In this document: one piece after another, positions 1 through 10,721 of the stretch
How positions within the stretch are numbered: the stretch's first letter is position 1
Layout of the letters: each line of letters opens with the position of its first letter
Program-made: the position numbers and the translations under genes
NCBI GenBank assembly: GCA_037042185.1
Contig: JAXQJY010000031.1
Coordinates: 2,046,001-2,110,000, forward strand
Length of the DNA: 64,000 nt
Source: Sordariomycetes sp. S80-01Y
Taxonomy: Eukaryota; Ascomycota; Sordariomycetes
Reading direction: 5' to 3'
The notes under the pieces: generated by a model
What the model saw: only the letters and a program-made list of their open reading frames with translations
Database searches by the model: none
Told to the model about the DNA's origin: nothing

Positions 1-601
1 AGGCTGAAATCGAAGCCCGCGAGATGACTGGGTGCATTGGATCCGGGTCTGCCAATCTCACGGTGTATGAAACCAAACATAATCTCATCGCTTGCAATTT
101 CTTTTGACAAGCTCCTGCAAGTTTCCTGGAGGTTACTATGAGGTCCAAGACGGGCCTATAAGACCTCAATTTTGACTTTAGCTAGCGGCAGCAGCCCCTG
201 AAGTCAACATTGTCATTTGACCCCATTTACTTCACCGCGCGTTTCTTCAAAAACAGGTACCGGGTAGTTCTTACTCTCGACTGGATCGCATAACCGCCGC
301 AAGACAGCCCTGGACTCGTGGCTCCAATCAAGAGACCATCCTAATCGGGCGCCAGCCCCCAACTCAGTGGTCAACCAATGACGGCGTTGATGCTCCGGCT
401 GGACAAGGACGCCTCACCTTTTGGAGGAAGCGCACATCTTCTACATGTGCGCGCGCCCGAAGTAGACAGATGAGGCAGTCAGAGGTGACGAACGGATGGA
501 TAACCCTTCCACTTCCGCAAGTTGGCTTGATCATATCCACACTTTCTTCCCATTCATGATCCAGGCCCCATTAAAGCCGTTTAGTGTCTGAGGCAACGAT
601 C
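1..601. other. Upstream region, no gene seen
   Basis: No coding region can be supported here. The stretch precedes the first gene and probably holds its promoter, together with the end of whatever lies to the left of the window. No clear TATA box was seen. Confidence 0.4.
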
Positions 602-2505
602 ATGTCTTACGTCAGGGGCTCGGAAAGCGACCCCACAGACATGAACTCGATAGAGCGTTGGTTCCACGGCAGACCCCAGTCGAACGTACACGATCGCCTC
701 ATCTCGGGCACGTCGCCTCAGGCACAGCAAGTCGACCCGGCTTCTGCAAGGATATCCCAAGACCTTATCGAGCAGGTCCTACACTGTCCACAAACCGATA
801 GCAAGCTGTATACACCCAATGGGATAGGTTGTTCCACCGAAAACGTCCCCGCTCGTTCCAGTCAGCCGATATCAGGGAAACCCCAACCCGTTCCGAAGCG
901 AAGCTCGACTGCCCCCACGTTCACCTCCAGACTTGGAGAAAGGCTCAATGGAAACATCTTTCACCAATTCAAGAACTGGATCTCCGGCAGCCGTTTGGCG
1001 GGGCTTTCTCAGCACGAGCCCGAGTCGTCGAACCCGGACGCACTGAGGGAATGCGAGACAGATGGACCGAGCTCTGTCAAAAGAATAGGAAAGCGTCTGG
1101 GGGGGCGGAACGGACCCAACAAAAGCGACAGTGAAGAGGATAAACGGACTGCAAGAGCCAAGAAGTTGAGAACGTCAACACTTGGGGAGAAGCCGAGGTT
1201 TGCTTGTCCTTTCTATCAGCGCCATCCAGCACACCATCGTCCTTCACGAGCATGCTCCGGCAGTGGTTTCGACACGATGCATCACCTGAAGTAGGAATAT
1301 TCTTCTTCATATCCAGAAAATTGCTTACGAAGTTGTAGGCAACATCTCCAAAGATGCCATCGAGGAGGGGTTGGTGCCGAGCAGGTCACTGATGAGCAAT
1401 GGGAGAGACTCGAGAACATGCGTCAAATGGTTCGTAAAAAGGGCAGGAAAGAGAAATGGGAGACTCTTTACAAGCTTCTTTTCCCTGGAGATGCAACTAT
1501 CCCCTGTCATTGTAAGTCTGGGAATCGTGGCTCGTCCGAAAGAGTGCTGATGTATCCACAGACAGGCACCCAAAGGGTCCTGAGCCTATGAATCAAGTCG
1601 AAACCAGCCCTCCACCGGCCGTATCTGACAATAAAAGGCCTTGGAACGATCTCAATGGTTTCACAAGATTCGTATCTTGGAAGGGTCCCGAGCACGTTAC
1701 GAAACAGTTGAATATGGATACCTGCTCAAGCTCCCCGGGCGACGCTCATGCCGAGAGAACAAGATTCGCAACGATGTTCCCGGATCTGGTCGTTGACCTT
1801 GCTCAATTGTACCTTGAGGAAAAAGGCGGCTCAACACTGAGCATGAAAGACAATCTAACACGACCCATCAATGAAGAGAGCGCGGCTATCCAGGGATGCG
1901 GACTCGAAGACCCGTCAGCGAATCATTTGATCCCAGTTCCTCAAACCCGCTCTGCCTCCTCTCAATTACCACATTTTCCCCAATCAGAGCCACTGGGCGA
2001 CCCGTATCTGCATTTTGACTCTTTTCAGGGATATTACCAGCTGCCGACTTGTCAGCAGGACGTCCCCGGAGAGACTCCCGCCCACGGCACTAGGTTCGAC
2101 CAAGGCTTCGGTAAGGAAGAAAGCGTCGTAAACCCCTCGAACGATTTTTTGCAACCACCGACGGACTTCGCGAGCCCACAAGCGCTGCAAGTGGACGAAT
2201 CGGACATCCCGACAGCGTACACTCCGGTCTTCAGTATTTTCCAGCGAAGTGATCCAGAGCAAGGAGGTGGCGGCTCATTCACGACGGCGCCTCCCAAAGA
2301 TGACAACAATCAAGAAGCGTCCGATGCTGGCCTGGTGGATAGGATCTTGCAAGATGTTCCTGACATCGAAGGGGATGATCCTTTCTTGTTCGATTATTCG
2401 CCAGAGATGGATGTTGGTGCTGTTGGCATGGACGAAGATCGATGGCCCTACACGCAGCCCATGGAAATGCCAGAGAACATACCGCCGCATGAAATGAACG
2501 GCTAG
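602..2505 (+). CDS. CPF..H zinc-finger-like domain protein, copy 1
   Basis: Exons 602-1290, 1339-1511 and 1562-2505 join in frame to give about 601 residues. The ATG at 602 is used because the open frame upstream only offers GTG. Residues about 205-240 hold a fungal C2H2-like domain: CPFYQRHP, then an HH pair, ACSGSGF and MHHLKQHLQRCH. It is followed by an acidic helix-like segment (VTDEQWERL, KWETLYKLLFPGD) that in this fungal family ends near a PSPY-type motif; here it ends at IPCHY, created across intron 2. The rest is low-complexity and acidic, with no signal peptide or membrane segment, so a nuclear regulatory role is inferred. The gene faces its paralogue at 3052-4631. Compared with that copy, the second C..C finger between QRCH and VTDEQ is missing. 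Introns are 48 and 50 nt. The biological role is unknown. Confidence 0.8.
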
Positions 2506-3051
2506 GAAGGTTTGAAGCATCATTTGTGAGCACACGTAAGGCACTGAAATGATGATTTAATGAGGTTGCTTAATCAAGAGCATAAGGGGTTTAAGGAATT
2601 TGATACCAACTTGAGGGATGTCCTTTTATTTTCGGTCTTTATGAAAGCTTGAGATCGCTCGGAAATATACGGCATGTTCTTCAATGTTGTTGATGTCAGG
2701 TTGACGCCATGGCCCAGTCATTTTGAGAGCGCAGGGACCCTATATGCTTTGTGGCGGGCTTCCGATGTTATGTTGACTACTCAAGATCTGAATGATTTGT
2801 CGTTAGGAGGTATATCATAAACGCTGACTGACTTTCGCATTGGGAGCGTACGGCAATCGAACTGGGTCTCTACCGCAATGGTCACCCGCATCGAGACACT
2901 TATATGCAGTTTCCCATTCCCACCCCTAGTCTAGATATATAGAGAGCTTGAGAAGGTCTGTCTCAGAAGTTAAGTCTTCAGAACTTAGGTAGCTCCTCGT
3001 TGAGCGACTGAACGTGCTGTCGATGGAAGCAGTAGAGGAGCGACAAATTCC
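2506..3051. other. Convergent intergenic spacer
   Basis: This 546-bp spacer lies between the 3' ends of the two convergent zinc-finger-like paralogues and should hold both terminators. Nothing coding was recognised. Confidence 0.4.
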
Positions 3052-4631
3052 CTACCACACCTCCGTGTCAGAGGAAGTACGAGGGAAAGGGCAACTTCTG
3101 CTACCAAAGTCTTCGACTACCACCGGATTGGCTGTGATGTGCATTCCTTGCCACAGTGAGAGGCTTGGGACGGACTCAGAGGGACGACTTTGGTCACAAG
3201 AAGGGGCCATGTTCGTATCCGAGAGGACCTCCGGCACCGGATCTACTAATGGAGGTTTGAAGAATGTGTCAAAGTTGGTGCTGGGATAGCTGGCTAGCCA
3301 GTCAAGCGAGTTGACGATGTCCGTTGGTATTGGGGGTAGCGGGAGATGTGAGAAAGGATCGAGCTGCGCCGGGCTCAAGTCTGCAGGTATGAACTGAGCC
3401 AATTCATCTAGTTCAGCAAGATCAGAAACGTCCTCCATCTCTGAGGACCTAGGATGGTTCTCTTGCCACGAAGAGGATCGCGCTATGCAGCGCTTCTCGT
3501 GGAACTCACGCAGGAGCCCGATCAAGACCTTCGGAATGATCTCCGCGATCTTGGTATCCTCGGGTCTGCGCAGTAAGCTCTCGAACAGTCCACCAGCCTC
3601 TTTCAGCTGCTTTATGAGGTGACGACGACTTTCGCAAAAGAGAAAGCGCTCGAGGTCTTGGTAGTTGTCTTGAAGAGAGCAGCGAAAAGACGCGCAAGGC
3701 GTTGGAGGCTCGGCAGACGCGGCGACATCATCATCGTCCACATCTTGTTCCGGTGAGCTGAGCGATCTTGGATAGATCTATTTATAGACTCACAGGGTGA
3801 TGGAACATCCTCGCCCCTTTCTTCGGGAAAGATGAGAAGGTAAACGTCAACCCATCTCTGGTGCTCAGAGTGGGAATTCTTCGACCTCTTCTTCAGTTCG
3901 AGCTCCTGCTGCTTGGATATGCCCTCTATCAGTCGAGGCGCTTGGATTTGACAAGGCCTCATTGACCTTGAGTGACTCGCTAGCTCTTCACCATCCGCGA
4001 AGCACTTGAAGCAGCGTAGACATCTGAAATCCGGTAATCGATGTCGTTTGTAGAGATGTTGTCTTGGGCGGAGTTAGTAACCCGTGATGTGGTTATGTGT
4101 CATTGGGTGGGCGCATTACTTTACACGATGAACCGTCGGGAAGCCAGGTCCTGCACACGACTGAAAGCGAAGATGGTCTGCTGGACTGTGCTTAAAAAAA
4201 GGGCACCCGAAGTTCTTGACTTTGATCGAGTTGGTTTTTGCTCGCTTATGCCGTTGCCAATTCCCACTGCCGTCTGCCTCGCTGTCGCTATCGCCGCAGC
4301 TGTCTTCTTCTCGTTGTCTCTTGCTGCCGCTTGGTTCTGATCTGTTCGATGGAGATGGTAAGAGGCAAGAGACTCCAGCTCGAGGACCAGTACTGGAGGG
4401 TCCAGATCCCCGGGCCCTGAAGCTTTTGATGATCCACCGATCGAACCAGCTTTTCATCGTTAAGACAAAGCTGTCCACCACTTGACCTGAGAAATTGTTG
4501 GATTGCGTGGGTGCTCCTGGCGTCCCTCGTAAGGGACGTGAAGTGACCGCAGCGCCATCGTCGGTGACAGGCTGTGCGTGGGTAGGCGGGACAATTTGTA
4601 GATTCAAGAAGAAATTACCACTGTCAGACAT
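3052..4631 (-). CDS. CPF..H zinc-finger-like domain protein, copy 2
   Basis: Exons on the minus strand are 4631-4120, 4062-3794 and 3743-3052, joining in frame to about 490 residues. The frame is open above 4631 but only from a TTG, so the ATG at 4631 is chosen. After a Ser/Pro-rich and basic stretch (GSKRQREED), residues about 150-205 carry the finger domain: CPFFKHSP, DHLRF, SCAGPGF, VHRVKQHLYKRHR, then a second unit FRCLRCFKCF with a distal His. A segment WVDVYLLIFPEE and PSPY follow. Both introns interrupt the domain at the same codon positions and phases as in the gene at 602-2505, so the two are duplicates. The first acceptor choice (4063) restores the QHLYKRH helix. The C-terminal half is unstructured and Pro/Asp-rich. 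A nuclear role is inferred; no function can be assigned. Confidence 0.8.
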
Positions 4632-5496
4632 TTTGTCAGGCGGGAGTTCGAGGTGGAAGCTTGGGGCTCCTCGCTTTCTGCTCAAGTAAATCAAGCATTC
4701 CCGCGAGATTGCGGCACCTGGAGCATTCTTTTAATGCCTAATGTCCGGTGTGGCTGACCAACATGGACGGCACATCACGCGCAAGTGCGCACTTCCGACG
4801 AACCAAACGTGAGAGCAAGTGGGCAAGTTTGTGCGCTGCGCACTTCTCATCTCTCTGAGTGGCTGATCTGGATGTGATGAACCTCAGATGCAGGGCGAGA
4901 CCGCCAATCGCGAGAATCACGTTCCATGAGGCGACTTGCTGGAGAGATGCAGACTGCAATCATCACGGGATTTTCTTGCATGTATTTGGGGCGGGAAGTG
5001 CTTTTTCTACGCGGTGCGGGCAACTAATGTATTTCATTCCTTTTCACCTGAAGAAAAAAGCTTTTGATTCAATACTGGGCCTTTATTGTTTTCTGACACC
5101 TGCTCGCATGGTCTCGGAGGTCTCATGGTCAGCAAGCGATAGGGCGTCAGCTGAAGACGATCTGCTGCGCGAACCGCGATGTCCACGACTCTGCTCACGC
5201 TTCTACCGACAAGTCCTCGATGTGTCGTTATCCATACATCGATATATTAATCGACAGAAAAGGCGCATCCCAATCTCACTCATCTCTTACGACGAGACAC
5301 AAGAACTGTGGCGGGTTACTACGTCATCCTCATTGCCGACCGTTGACAATTGAAGGGCGTGTTTGGCCACTGACGTTCCGACTCAGCGCATAAATAGGAG
5401 AGAAATCTGACATTATTCTTTTGGAATTCACAAACCTTCCTGCAGACCTCGTGCTTATTCTTCTTATCCAAGTCTCAATTGCAAGAACACCACATC
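4632..5496. other. Divergent promoter region
   Basis: This 865-bp region lies between the minus-strand zinc-finger gene and the plus-strand hydrolase. A 164-codon open frame here starts at GTG and shows no family features, so it was not called. Confidence 0.4.
5389..5396 (+). promoter_or_regulatory. TATA-like box of the hydrolase gene
   Basis: CATAAATA lies about 105 bp upstream of the ATG at 5497, a usual distance for a fungal promoter. This is positional inference only. Confidence 0.35.
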
Positions 5497-6396
5497 ATGG
5501 ATCCCACCACCCTTACACAGAGTTTCAAATACGAAAGCGCCACACACACATTCGACGTCAAATGGACATCCTTAGGGGACAAGACGTCTCAGCCGTTGAT
5601 ATTCATTCATGGCACTCCATGGTCTTCCAAAATGTGGAAACCCTTCGCACTCGCCCTATCTCGACAATATCATGTGTATCTCTTTGACCGACCTGGATTC
5701 GGCGAGTCGCCTTCAGAAAAGTCCTCCCAAGCTTCGATCCCAGATGACCCCGTGGTCAAGTACGACTCCGATCTCGCCCGCCAGTCAGAGGTCTTCAGTG
5801 CTCTATTCAACTCTTGGCGGCAAGACTGGAACGGACAAAAGCCCCACGTCATTGCTCACGATAATGCCGGACTCCTGAGCCTTAGAGCCCACCTGCTGCA
5901 CGGCTGTCAATACGCCAGTCTGTGTCTCATCAACGTCGTCGCTATCGGGCCATTCGGACAGTCTCTGTTCAAGGCTATTGCAGAGGACCCAGATCGCTTC
6001 GAACGCCTTCCAGACATGGCCTTTGAAGGGATACTGGAGAGTTACATCAGGAATGCTGCATATTTTGAGCTGCCAAAGTCAACCATGAAGATGCTCAAGG
6101 AGCCGTGGCTGCGTGGAAGCGGGAAAGCTGGTTTTATAAGGGAGCTGTGCCAGGCAAATTCACGAAGCACAGAGACAGTGGAAGGTCGTTATGGCGAAGT
6201 CGGAAAATCCATGCCTGTAAAGGTGATTTGGGGCGCAAACGACGAGTGGATACCGGTGAAGGACGCTCATAGGCTTGGGAAGGCCCTAAACGCAAGAGAG
6301 GTGGTCACAATCGAGGAGGCTGGCCATTTGAGCATGGTTGATCAGCCGGGGCAGGTTGGTGTAGAGTTTGCAAGATGGCTTACTAGCTGTAAATAA
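5497..6396 (+). CDS. Alpha/beta hydrolase with Asp nucleophile
   Basis: Single-exon gene of 299 residues; the in-frame TTG upstream is ignored and ATG 5497 taken. The fold is shown by the oxyanion motif FIHGTPWS (about residue 35), DRPGFGES (about 70), the nucleophile elbow AHDNAG (about 130), the acid in WGANDEWIP and the histidine in EAGHLSMVDQP near the C-terminus. The elbow carries Asp rather than Ser, as in haloalkane dehalogenases, fluoroacetate dehalogenases and epoxide hydrolases, so attack through an aspartyl ester is expected. The substrate is unknown. No signal peptide is seen, so it is probably cytosolic. It stands alone between the zinc-finger pair and a trypsin gene. Confidence 0.85.
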   Translation: MDPTTLTQSFKYESATHTFDVKWTSLGDKTSQPLIFIHGTPWSSKMWKPFALALSRQYHVYLFDRPGFGESPSEKSSQASIPDDPVVKYDSDLARQSEVFSALFNSWRQDWNGQKPHVIAHDNAGLLSLRAHLLHGCQYASLCLINVVAIGPFGQSLFKAIAEDPDRFERLPDMAFEGILESYIRNAAYFELPKSTMKMLKEPWLRGSGKAGFIRELCQANSRSTETVEGRYGEVGKSMPVKVIWGANDEWIPVKDAHRLGKALNAREVVTIEEAGHLSMVDQPGQVGVEFARWLTSCK

Positions 6397-6919
6397 CGAG
6401 GCTGGCGGGACCAGAGGTTGATTGAGCTTCGGTGGTCTATATCGACTACCTCATTTCCGTGAATCGAGTTCCCCTACTGCTTCTCGGGGGCTTTCATGCA
6501 TGCAGAACCGGGCTTTAGGTGCGCTGCTGATCTTAATAGGGGATTTCATATCGCCCAATGAACAAAGAAGCATATGATGATGTGGACTAAAGTTCGCCTG
6601 CAACGAACACCTCGGTGGGTCGAGTCAACACATTCGGATTACTAGTGTTTAGGTATAAGCAGATCCTATTTTCCATTCAATTCAACAGAAATGGACAAGT
6701 GTCACATCGAAAAATGGCGGACCGACGAGCGAGTTAGGGCAAACGAAAGATGAGTACTGTCTGAAGCATATTGCGAAGCTGTTTAATATCGAAGGTACGT
6801 GATATCCACACACTGGAAACAGCTGATTAGACGCGAAATATCCAAAACGTGTTTTTCATTTGATCTATTGATGGATATTTCCCATACATCGCATTCTTGG
6901 CCGTTGATGAAATAGATGT
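6397..6919. other. Convergent spacer between hydrolase and trypsin
   Basis: These 523 bp lie between two convergent 3' ends. The sequence looks AT-richer than the flanking genes and no coding region was recognised. Confidence 0.4.
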
Positions 6920-7812
6920 CTACGCGTTGCTGTTGATGAAGTCCACGTAGTTTGCAACATGGGTATACACGCCAGGGTAGTCGGGCAGAGCACAGCCCTG
7001 TCCCCACGAAACAATACCGATGAGGGCACCGGACGGGTCAGTAAGAGGACCGCCGCTGTCGCCCTGGCAGGAGTCCTTGCCGCCCTCGTCGAAACCAGCG
7101 CAGATCATGCCATCGGTGATGCGGCCGCTGTACAGAGTGTTGCACTCCTCGCGCGAAACGATGGGCACGGTGACCTTCTGCAGAGCGTTGGTATCAGGGA
7201 CGCCAGATCCTCGGCTTCCCCTGCATTTTCCTGTTAGCATATGATGTATATGCGGATTTGGACAGAGCAATACGTACCAGCCTGCAACAACGGCATCGAT
7301 ACCGGCCGCTGGGTCGCTACCAGCTTCCGGAAGCGTAATGTACTTGATTAGGTCGCTCTCTTCAATGGGAGTTGAGAGCTTTAGGATCGCAACATCATTG
7401 TTGGTAGTGCCGGAATCGTAATCAGGGTGGCTGATAATGGTAGCAACATCTGAAACAGTGCCGCCCGAGCCCCAAGTCTGTATAGCCATCAGTCTCTATG
7501 CACCAGTATTTGCTCATATTGAGCTTTTGAAAGGGGGGGTCTCACGTTTGTCCCGGCGCGGATGCTGTAGCTGGAGGCCTCATATTCTGTGCAGTGCGCA
7601 GCAGTAACAACCGTATCGGCGTTCAGCAGCGACCCTCCACACCATTTGCCGTCCTCGTAAACGACAGCGACGAGGGAAGGGAACTCTCCTGGTTCGGCAT
7701 CCTCGCCACCGACAATCTCTGAGATCTGGCTATCCTGGGGAGTGGGGGTGGGAGCTGCCATCGCGAGGATGGGCAGAGCCAGAGTGGCGAGCAGAGAGGT
7801 CTTGACAGCCAT
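6920..7812 (-). CDS. Secreted trypsin-like serine protease (S1 family)
   Basis: Exons 7812-7546, 7477-7278 and 7220-6920 give 255 residues. A signal peptide (MAVKTSLLATLALPILAMAA) and a short propeptide precede the mature start IVGGEDAEPG at residue 34. The catalytic triad is complete: His in VTAAHC, Asp in NNDVAIL and Ser in GDSGGP. Asp lies six residues before the catalytic Ser (KDSCQGDS), the position that gives trypsin specificity for Lys or Arg. Splicing restores RAGTN-TWGSGG and AGWGSRGSG; introns are 68 and 57 nt. The enzyme should be exported and activated by removal of the propeptide. A TATAAAA motif lies about 115 bp upstream. Secreted trypsins are common in plant- and insect-associated fungi. 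Confidence 0.93.
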
Positions 7813-8971
7813 TGTGTGAGACGAAGGGGTTCAGATACCAAAAGGTAGAGAGTAAGATTGAGGGTCTTTTTTTGACTTGCAATGCACTGCTCTGGGTAGT
7901 TCTATGAAATGGGGGAAGCTCATCCTTTTATACACTTCTTGACATCGGGACGCTCGCCAGGATTTTGAAGCTTATCGAGTTTACAAAACGTACCGAGCCT
8001 TCGAGCTTATGATCGGCGGCTAACGTCAAAATGCCTGCCTATTAAGCTTAAGCGGTACCTGCAACGGCTCCAGATGTGATGGATGGCCATAGCAACCGTG
8101 CCTTGCAGAACGCTACGCATGCCGCACGTCCTTCTACATTCGTCCAAGTTGACAGCAAGCGGGTACGCGCGTAAGCTTAAGTGCAGCTTGTGACAGGCGC
8201 GCATGATCCGATTCTCGTCTTCCTGTGGACCGGCACACGACCAACGGGAACTTGCGAAGATAGAGATAGCAGCGGGATCCAACTGCCGTTTCAATAATAC
8301 GAGTGAATGCCCCGGGCTGGGCTGCAGAATACGACCAAAACCAACAAGGTGTCAGATCTAGCTATACCCATGTCTCGCATGCGGTTCCTAGGCTTCTTGT
8401 GTTTGCTGCTTCCTGATCCAGCTGTAGTCTCCATTCTGAATACGAGATCACACGGTAGGAATGGGTATGTTGCACTTATTATCGTTCTTACAGAAGTTCT
8501 AGTGGGGAAGCTACTATTGGCAGGTAATGTGGACTCGTCTTCAGACAAGCTTCGATGACATTCAACGACATGTTTTCGAGAGTGCCTGCTCTTACACCTA
8601 TCATCCACGCCAGCAATTGAAAATTGATCTTGAACTTCTTCACCTCTTTATTTTATGCTTAATATCAGGCCACACGCGTGATCTCGAAGTCATTTTGTAA
8701 ACTTAGACATGTCGGCTGTTGCTGGGCTATGACTGAAGAGGAAGGTCGGGGAAGATCTGCAATCGGAGCAACCCGAACGTCACCATCCAGCAACAGGCAT
8801 TGGAGAGCGAGGTGTCCCCGCTTCAGCCTTCGTTGAGCGCTTACATCAACTTGGCAGTCAACTTCGCATTTTGTGTCCTGCATCGGACTGTTCAAAGTAT
8901 TCAACGTGATTATATCCCTCCAGCGGCTCACATCAGACCTATCGAGCTTGTCAAAGCTCGGATCTTTCATC
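7813..8971. other. Intergenic region, no gene seen
   Basis: About 1.16 kb between the divergent trypsin gene and the small I9-like gene. Short open frames on both strands lack recognisable domains, so none was called. Confidence 0.4.
7926..7932 (-). promoter_or_regulatory. TATA box of trypsin gene
   Basis: Read on the minus strand, TATAAAA lies about 115 bp before the trypsin ATG at 7812. Assignment rests on sequence and distance. Confidence 0.5.
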
Positions 8972-9347
8972 ATGGAAACACAGGTGCGCTTCCAGCTAAC
9001 CCCGCGATTGAATTCTGAACACGGTGGTAATGACTGTCCAGCGCGTGACGATTCACTTCAAGGACCCTGAGGCGTGGAAAGCTCAAGAAGAAAATGTCAA
9101 CAAGTAGGCATTTACCATCTTCCAAATTATGCCCTCTCGGATTGCAACTGACAGATATCTAGGGTCTTGGAAAAGGCGACTGGAACATCACAATACCCTT
9201 CGACCAGAAGCTACCCTCCAAGTATCTTTGGGGCAGAGTATGTGTCCATCATCAATTTGTTTTCGACTCACTAAGCCGAGCTGCAGGCTCACAAAGGAGA
9301 CCATCGAGGAGCTGAACGCTCTAGATGGGGTTTCGGTTCGAGTGTAA
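8972..9347 (+). CDS. Small I9-inhibitor-like protein, four exons
   Basis: Exons 8972-8983, 9042-9103, 9163-9237 and 9287-9347 splice in frame to only 69 residues. The N-terminus reads METQRVTIHFKDPEAWKAQE and the C-terminus GAELTKETIEELNALDGVSV. The beta strand, helix and final L-x(7)-L..L.GV pattern match the I9 fold, which serves as the propeptide of subtilases and as free inhibitors such as yeast Pbi2. A role as cytosolic or vacuolar inhibitor or chaperone of a subtilisin-type protease is inferred from the fold only. The first exon is just 12 nt and its donor is GTGCGC; the alternative start is an ATG at 9030, which continues in the same frame. Introns are 58, 59 and 49 nt. The gene is easily missed because of its tiny exons. 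It neighbours a trypsin, but I9 proteins normally act on subtilases, not trypsins. Confidence 0.65.
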
Positions 9348-9603
9348 GATTTGGTAGCTGCGAGTGTAGCCCTTGATAGTATTGAGCGAGGGAACTCCAG
9401 GCATGGGGTCACCAAAATGATAAGGCCCTTATCTCGACACCAGTTACAGAACACTGATCACTTTCATCGTCATTCATTTGTAGGTTGAGCTGAGGCCTAT
9501 AACCCAAAGCCGAACATGGTGATTCCGAAATCACGCTTGCGGTGTATTCTCATTTTCAATCATTCTTATTCTCGTTCATTGTATCATTGCTTCGTTCACG
9601 TAT

Positions 9604-10721
9604 CTACTGACCAAGAGCTTCCCTACGACTAGTGCTATTCTTGTCCAGGAACGGCGCCTCTCCCAAGCTGCATACCCTGTCGCCCGCGCGGTCCTCGGCG
9701 TAGTCGTACGTCGCGCAGTGCAAAGTCGATCTATTGTCCCAGATGGCAACGTCTCCCTTGTTCCACCTGAATCTCACCTGGGCATCGTGGTTCTGGGTCA
9801 CGAGGTTGAAGAGGTACGCCAGCAGCGCGTCGCTCTCGTCTTTGGTCACATCGTTGATGCGCTTAGTGAACCCCTTGTTGATGTAGACGGACTTCCAGCC
9901 CGTGACGGGGTTGGTTCGGATGATGGGGTGGACCGTCGTGAGGTTCTCGCCCTGGTTCAAGGGTGAGCCGCGTTGATCCTTGCGGAGAGGGTTGCCGAGA
10001 CGACGGGCCTCGTCGTGGAAGAAGGAAGCGTCGTGGGTGGCGGTCAGAGACTCAAGGAATGCCCTCATGGCTGGCGAGAGACGGTCGTACATCTCATACC
10101 CGGACGCCCAGAGAGTGTCGCCTCCAGTAGCAGGGAGGGTGTGGATCTTGAGCATAGCATAGTCCGAGGGGACCTTCTCAAATGTGCTTCAAATGGTTAG
10201 CTCCGATTGGACCTGTGGAAGGCGAGCTTCACTTACATATCGCTGTGCCACCCGGTGCTGGCGAATCGGCTTACATCACTCAGTTGATGGGTCAAGCCAC
10301 CGCCCTTCTTCTGCTTGGCACTCGAGATGACACTGACCTGGTCACCCAACTCGCTGCCCTCCTCGGTCAAGGGATGCACGTGCAGGCCCGAGCTGGAGGG
10401 ACACCCCGAGGCATCAGTCAGGCGCAGCATGAAATCCTTCATCTCGCTCGGCTTGACGTCTAGCTGTCCTCGGAGGAACACCACGCCCCTCTGGGAAATG
10501 GTCAGGGCCACATCGCGCATCTGCTCGTCAGAGCCATGCAGCAGGTCGCGGATATGCAAGTTCTTGAACTCGCGTCCAATGACAGGGGTGACATCGAAAT
10601 GCTCAAAGGAGTCCAGCGTGCCCGTGTAAGTCAGGGGCGCCGAGATGCGGGGCCGGGAGTCCGGGTGACCCCCGACAATGGCGTCCTTAACGGCCTTCTC
10701 GTCCGGGATGGCAGACGGCAT
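9604..10721 (-). CDS. TauD-type Fe(II)/2-oxoglutarate dioxygenase
   Basis: Exons 10721-10237 and 10186-9604 give 355 residues. The iron site is visible: GWHSD (His and Asp) at the splice junction about residue 160, and the distal His in LHCATYDY, followed by the 2-oxoglutarate-binding Arg in the RAGDRV region. TLPATGGDTLWAS and RRWNKGD-like strands (FRWNKGDVAIWDNR) are typical of the taurine/sulfonate dioxygenase family, which oxidises sulfonates or other small acids to release sulfite with 2-oxoglutarate and O2. The 50-nt intron has donor GTAAGT. No targeting signal is seen, so it is cytosolic. It is transcribed away from an MFS permease of the allantoate family, a pairing suggesting uptake and oxidation of a shared substrate. 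Taurine itself is not proven. Confidence 0.88.

Noticed and set aside
2845-2895. tRNA-like TTCGATT on the minus strand
   Set aside because: No pairing T-stem or acceptor stem could be made.
4859-5353. 164-codon frame between divergent genes
   Set aside because: Starts at GTG and overlaps the likely promoter of the hydrolase; no domain seen.
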